Source of the DNA: Leucaena leucocephala
Taxonomy: Eukaryota > Streptophyta > Magnoliopsida > Fabales > Fabaceae
Length of the DNA: 64,000 nucleotides
Assembly (NCBI GenBank): GCA_037074615.1
Contig: CM073538.1
Span: 19,982,068 to 20,046,067 of the forward strand
Direction: 5' to 3'
The notes under the pieces were generated by a model, which did not search any database, was not told the DNA's origin, and was given only the letters and a program-made list of their open reading frames with translations. The translations under genes were made by a program, and so were the position numbers. Position 1 is the first letter of the stretch. Each line of letters begins with the position of its first letter. Shown piece after piece: positions 60,054 through 64,000 of this stretch.

Positions 60054-63000
60054 TTAAACTGAACCAAAACCTGTATCTTCGGTGTCTATGGTGGATTGAG
60101 AATCAATGCCAGACCCAGCTTGGATTTCCTTGAACATTGCCATGACTTGAATCATCGTGGGACGCCGCCATGGGCGATCATCCAAACAAGCACAAGCAAC
60201 TTTCAAGTGTTGTTGAAGCTCAACCTCAAGACTAGGATCCTCTTTCAAGAGCTCTGGATCAAAAACTTCATTCACTTTCAGTTTGACATATTGTTTAACC
60301 CATCCTACGAGATTATTATCGCCAAAATCCGCCGAATCTGTCGGGCGCCTCCCGGTTAGCAGCTCCAGTAAAACTACACCATAACTATATACATCACCTT
60401 TTGTAGAGCATCTAAAGCTCTGATAATATTCAGGAGGAACATAGCCAGGTGTGCCTGCTAGTGTGCTGACACTTAAATGGGTATCCACAGCACTCATAGG
60501 CCTAGCCATTCCAAAATCAGAGACTCTGGATTCCAAATTCTCATCAAGCAATACGTTACTGGACTTCATGTCTCTGTGAATGATGTGTGGGATGCAATTG
60601 TGGTGAAGAAAAGCCAATCCCCGAGCAGCCCCGATGGCGATTTTCCTTCTCACAGCCCAGTTCAGCTTAACCCCGGCTTTCTTCCGGTCGTGCAAAACGT
60701 CTTCTAGACTTCCGTATTTCATGAATTCATAAACCAGGAGCCTTTCTTCCCCAACCTTGCAATAACCCAGAAGAGGAACTAGGTTGCGATGCTTGATTTT
60801 ACCAATGGTTTCCATTTCAGCTGTGAATTCCCTGTCACCTTGACCACTGATATGTATTAGTTTCTTGATAGCCACAACACTTCCATCCTTCAGTTGTGCC
60901 TTGTAGACATCACCAAAACCGCCAGAGCCAATAAGACTGTCATTGTGAAAGCCGTTGGTAGCTTCAAGGAGATCTGCAAAAGTAAGTTTCCGGATGGGCT
61001 TCTCGAATGCTGAAAGGTTTATGCTAAGTGCTTCACGGGCACTCGTAAGCTTCCAGCTCGTATTGTTAGCTGTACCTGAATGAGAATTGTTCTCCATGTA
61101 GGCATCTAGGGTAGCTTCCTTCTTTTTTCTCCTCTTTCTGGTCTCTAAGGCAATTATAATCACACCAAAGATGCAGAAGAGGGAGACCAACAATCCCATA
61201 GCCAAACTACCTGCAAGAGATGCTTGCCTCCGGCGAGATTTCTGATGTTGAGCATCTGAACCTAATCCTTTCTGTGACCCACATTGAGTAAGAGGGTATC
61301 CGCAGAGACCAGAATTATTCAAGAAACTGTTGGGAGAAAAGGTTACAAATTGAGCAGAGTCAGGAATCACTCCTGTTAGAAAGTTGTTTGACAGATCAAT
61401 TTCAGAGAGCATCGAAAGGCTGGTCAAGGACTGTGGAATCTGTCCTTCAAGCCTATTCCACGAGAGATCAAGTATGTCCAGTTTTATTGCCTTCCCAAGC
61501 TCTTCTGGAATATTTCCAGACAAGTTGTTGTGACCCAAATTCAGAATGTCTACATAGTACAAGCTCCCAATCTCCTTCGGTATGCTACCCGATAACATAT
61601 TGTATGAAAGATCCAAGAAAATCATAGAACCATTATTACTAAACGTAGGTTGGAGATTACCCCTATAAACTCTAGTGAAGTTGCAGGGATTCCTTGTTGA
61701 AATTCTGTTCAACTGCCTCGGACTGATCCCCGCGAACTCTAGTAAATTCCCAGCACCATGGCATGCCTCGCTGCCATCATTCTTGATATACACATAAGTT
61801 TTCCCACGAATGAAATCCACAGAGATTTTGCCAGATTGCTTGAGCAATTCAGGAGGAATTGACCCATTGAAGGAATTTGTATTTAGATCCAACCATATCA
61901 AGCTGCGACAATCACCGAGTTCCGGTGGAATCCTCCCGGAGAATGAGTTATTGCTCAGTTTCAGGATTGCGAGATTGGAAAGCTGACCAATCCAAGCAGG
62001 AATCTCCCCGCTCAATCTGTTATTAGACAAGGAGATCCAATTCAAATTGGTGCAGTTTCTTAAACCAGAAGGAATGTTCCCTGTGAGCTCATTGAAGTCC
62101 AAAAGCAAATTCTCAAGGGTCTTTATGAACATAAGCTCTTGTGGTATTTCGCCCTCAAGCTTATTTAGCCACATAATCAAATCACGAAGCTTCGAAAGAG
62201 ACCCAAAACTGAAAGGGATAGTCCCCTTCAGGAAGTTGACGCTTAAATCCAATGAAACAAGCTGAGAACAGTTGCTGAGTGTTGGTGGAATGAAACCCGT
62301 GAGCATATTATTCTGCAGATACAGTTCTTTCAAATTGTTCCTAGGATCTTGACAAAGCCCTCCAGGTATTGACCCTGAGAAGTTATTGGAACTCAAATCC
62401 AACGATTCCAAGCTGGTGAGCTTCGACAGATTATCCGGCAAATTACCGCCGAAATCGTTGAATGAAAGAACTAGCTTCTTCAAGCCGCTCATGTCCATGA
62501 AAATTTCAATCGGTAACTCCCCGGAAAAATCATTGTTGGATATATCAAACAATTCCAGCAAAGAGCAGTCGCTAAAACCGTGCGGAATCGTACCGGAGAG
62601 GGAGTTCAAGGAAAGATTGAGCTCGATGAGAGTGGTGCACAAATCCGCCAGTCGTTCTGGAATCTGACCGTGGAAGTTGTTGCCTGCGAGATAAAGGAAC
62701 TGCAGAGAGTCCACAGGAAGTGACGGAACCGGACTGGAGAACTCGTTGTGTGAAACGTTGAGGTGACTGAGCTTCTTGCAGGAAGAGAGAGCGAGGCCAA
62801 TGTCGCCGAAATATTTGTTAGCGGAGATATCCAGGTACTCTAACGCCGAACATTCGCCGAAGGAAGGAATAGCGACAGAGAAATTATTAGCAGCAAGGTC
62901 CAAATGCTGCAACTTCTGGCAGTTCGAGAAATTAATTTCTCCGGTGATTTTGTTCCCTCTCAGTGCCAACACTTGCATATCGTCGCAACCTGCAGATAAG

Positions 63001-63608
63001 ATCCAACGGAGAACATTTGGACCAGAAATACCATTATTCAGAGAGATATCCAGGACTTGGAGATTGAGTCTCAAGCCGGTGGAATCTTTCCCCGAAAACT
63101 CGAAAGCATTATTCGAAAGGTTGAGAGATTTCAAACTTGAACAGGAGCCGAGATAGGATATGTCAGAGACAGAACCAGACAAACTGTTCTGAGATAGATC
63201 TATACTGCTCAATGAGGCACCACACTTGAAGGCCGCATGTGATATCACAGAAATGCTACCAGTGAGATTGGTGTGCTTGAGGTTCAGAGCTTCCAGGTGG
63301 TTGAGTGAGAGAAGATTGGCAGAGACAACACTTAAGTTTGTGGTCAAGGGGATGAAGCTGAGGTCTATGGAATAAACCCCGGTTTGCTTGCAGGAAATCC
63401 CAGTGAAAGAACATGGGTTTTGGTTTGGAAGCCAGTTTCTGAGTAGGGATTGGTCTGGAAGAGAAGACTTGAAGTCGATCAATTGTTGAGGGGAATCTAT
63501 GAAAGCAGAAAAAGCAGAGGATGAACCTGAAGATTGGGGAGAAAGAACGGCGAGGGAGAAGAATATGAAGAAAGAGAAGTGATAGCTAGCGAGGGCCTTG
63601 GGTTTCAT
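60054..63608 (-). CDS. BRI1: Brassinosteroid receptor kinase BRI1
   Basis: An intronless 1184 aa LRR receptor kinase (Arabidopsis BRI1 is 1196 aa). It binds brassinosteroids at the plasma membrane and, with the co-receptor BAK1, signals to BES1/BZR1. Seen: signal peptide (about 1-30), LRR N-cap with NPCSFTGISC (64-73), about 25 LRRs, the ligand-binding island domain (about 592-660, YVYIKNDGSEACHGAGN) between LRR blocks, and a second Cys pair near 769-776. One transmembrane helix (about 797-821) with a basic stop-transfer is followed by a juxtamembrane segment. The kinase (about 888-1160) has GSGGFGDVYK (894-903), Lys915, HRDMKSSN (1011-1018), DFG (1031-1033) and TPGYVPPEY (1053-1061). All catalytic residues are present, so it should be an active RD kinase. 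The start was chosen for the signal peptide. Confidence 0.97.
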   Translation of the reverse strand: MKPKALASYHFSFFIFFSLAVLSPQSSGSSSAFSAFIDSPQQLIDFKSSLPDQSLLRNWLPNQNPCSFTGISCKQTGVYSIDLSFIPLTTNLSVVSANLLSLNHLEALNLKHTNLTGSISVISHAAFKCGASLSSIDLSQNSLSGSVSDISYLGSCSSLKSLNLSNNAFEFSGKDSTGLRLNLQVLDISLNNGISGPNVLRWILSAGCDDMQVLALRGNKITGEINFSNCQKLQHLDLAANNFSVAIPSFGECSALEYLDISANKYFGDIGLALSSCKKLSHLNVSHNEFSSPVPSLPVDSLQFLYLAGNNFHGQIPERLADLCTTLIELNLSLNSLSGTIPHGFSDCSLLELFDISNNDFSGELPIEIFMDMSGLKKLVLSFNDFGGNLPDNLSKLTSLESLDLSSNNFSGSIPGGLCQDPRNNLKELYLQNNMLTGFIPPTLSNCSQLVSLDLSVNFLKGTIPFSFGSLSKLRDLIMWLNKLEGEIPQELMFIKTLENLLLDFNELTGNIPSGLRNCTNLNWISLSNNRLSGEIPAWIGQLSNLAILKLSNNSFSGRIPPELGDCRSLIWLDLNTNSFNGSIPPELLKQSGKISVDFIRGKTYVYIKNDGSEACHGAGNLLEFAGISPRQLNRISTRNPCNFTRVYRGNLQPTFSNNGSMIFLDLSYNMLSGSIPKEIGSLYYVDILNLGHNNLSGNIPEELGKAIKLDILDLSWNRLEGQIPQSLTSLSMLSEIDLSNNFLTGVIPDSAQFVTFSPNSFLNNSGLCGYPLTQCGSQKGLGSDAQHQKSRRRQASLAGSLAMGLLVSLFCIFGVIIIALETRKRRKKKEATLDAYMENNSHSGTANNTSWKLTSAREALSINLSAFEKPIRKLTFADLLEATNGFHNDSLIGSGGFGDVYKAQLKDGSVVAIKKLIHISGQGDREFTAEMETIGKIKHRNLVPLLGYCKVGEERLLVYEFMKYGSLEDVLHDRKKAGVKLNWAVRRKIAIGAARGLAFLHHNCIPHIIHRDMKSSNVLLDENLESRVSDFGMARPMSAVDTHLSVSTLAGTPGYVPPEYYQSFRCSTKGDVYSYGVVLLELLTGRRPTDSADFGDNNLVGWVKQYVKLKVNEVFDPELLKEDPSLEVELQQHLKVACACLDDRPWRRPTMIQVMAMFKEIQAGSGIDSQSTIDTEDTGFGSV

Positions 63609-63800
63609 TGTCGCTGAGGGTTCGAGAGAAGAAGAAGGATTGGGTGGCTTTCTTATGGTATGAGGTCTGCCATTAGAGGGGGAGCTCTGGAGCTCTGGTT
63701 CAGTTCAGACCCGAGAGAGAGAGAGAGAGAGAGTCAAAAGCCGTAAGAAGGAAGGGAAGAAGGGTATTTATCAAGTCCAAGAGAAGAAACAGCTGTTGCT
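63609..63800 (-). promoter_or_regulatory. BRI1 leader and core promoter
   Basis: Read on the minus strand, an ATAAATA box lies at about 63764-63770, followed by a CT-rich leader (the GA repeat at 63714-63733 on the plus strand). The leader would be about 130 nt. CT/GA-rich leaders near the start are common in plant promoters. Bases 63800-64000 show only AT-rich upstream DNA. Confidence 0.5.
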
Positions 63801-64000
63801 CACATGCCATGTGCCTTGCTCTAATTTTTTATCTTTTTTACTAAATTTCATATCATCCGGATTTTACTTTCACTAAATTACATTTTGTCGTCCAAAATAA
63901 TTACCGGCTCCCGGCTCCGGGTATATTATTTATGTTTTTATAAATAATAATATCTTTTATTTTCGTAATAATAACAAACGCCTTTTAAAAAAAATTATAC

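Noticed and set aside
60096..63156. Plus-strand open frames across BRI1
   Set aside because: They are antisense shadows of a long, high-quality coding sequence with no family similarity.
1..64000. CRISPR arrays, bacterial operons, phage or plasmid features
   Set aside because: Repeats here are LTRs, MITEs, SINEs and microsatellites in a plant nuclear context. No spaced identical repeats or bacterial gene organisation were seen.

Overview
The window is nuclear DNA of a core eudicot plant. It has intron-split genes with GT-AG boundaries, very AT-rich intergenic DNA, LTR retrotransposons primed by initiator Met-tRNA, tRNA-type SINEs and MITEs. The species cannot be fixed from the sequence. It carries three conserved host genes in the same neighbourhood as Arabidopsis AT4G39420, AT4G39410 and AT4G39400: a spatacsin (SPG11)-like gene, a WRKY13-type transcription factor and the brassinosteroid receptor BRI1.

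Region 1-31 kb: one very large minus-strand gene. I modelled it as 25 coding exons from 30279 down to 1032; their lengths sum to 9720 nt in one consistent frame (about 3239 aa), ending in the conserved spatacsin C-terminal region. A 9.65 kb intron (16291-6642) holds a nest of mobile elements. An old, mostly deleted Ty3/gypsy-type element (7466-16230) has been invaded by a TRIM (8295-9297), a tRNA-type SINE (9972-10241) and an intact Ty3/gypsy chromovirus (10680-15866). The TRIM is itself split by a hAT-type MITE (8398-8981). Target-site duplications support the four inner insertions. The two chromovirus LTRs look identical, so that insertion is very recent. Other introns carry further MITEs and an snRNA-type promoter motif pair.

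Region 31-45 kb: AT-rich divergent intergenic space between the spatacsin promoter and the WRKY gene, with decayed SINE copies, a duplicated MITE with purine-rich minisatellites, and TA microsatellites.

Region 45.3-47.3 kb: a three-exon plus-strand group IIc WRKY gene of 254 aa, orthologous in appearance to WRKY13.

Region 47.3-60 kb: convergent intergenic space (3' ends of WRKY13 and BRI1 face each other) with SINE copies, a MITE, a short tandem array and an unusual cluster of CACGTG G-boxes. No protein gene is supported here.

Region 60.05-63.6 kb: intronless minus-strand BRI1 (1184 aa) with signal peptide, LRRs, island domain, transmembrane helix and RD kinase. Its GA-rich leader and a TATA-like box lie at 63.7-63.8 kb. 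The three host genes are not an operon-like unit; their linkage is conserved microsynteny. BRI1 acts in brassinosteroid perception, WRKY13 in stem and flowering transcriptional control, and spatacsin probably in endolysosomal trafficking.
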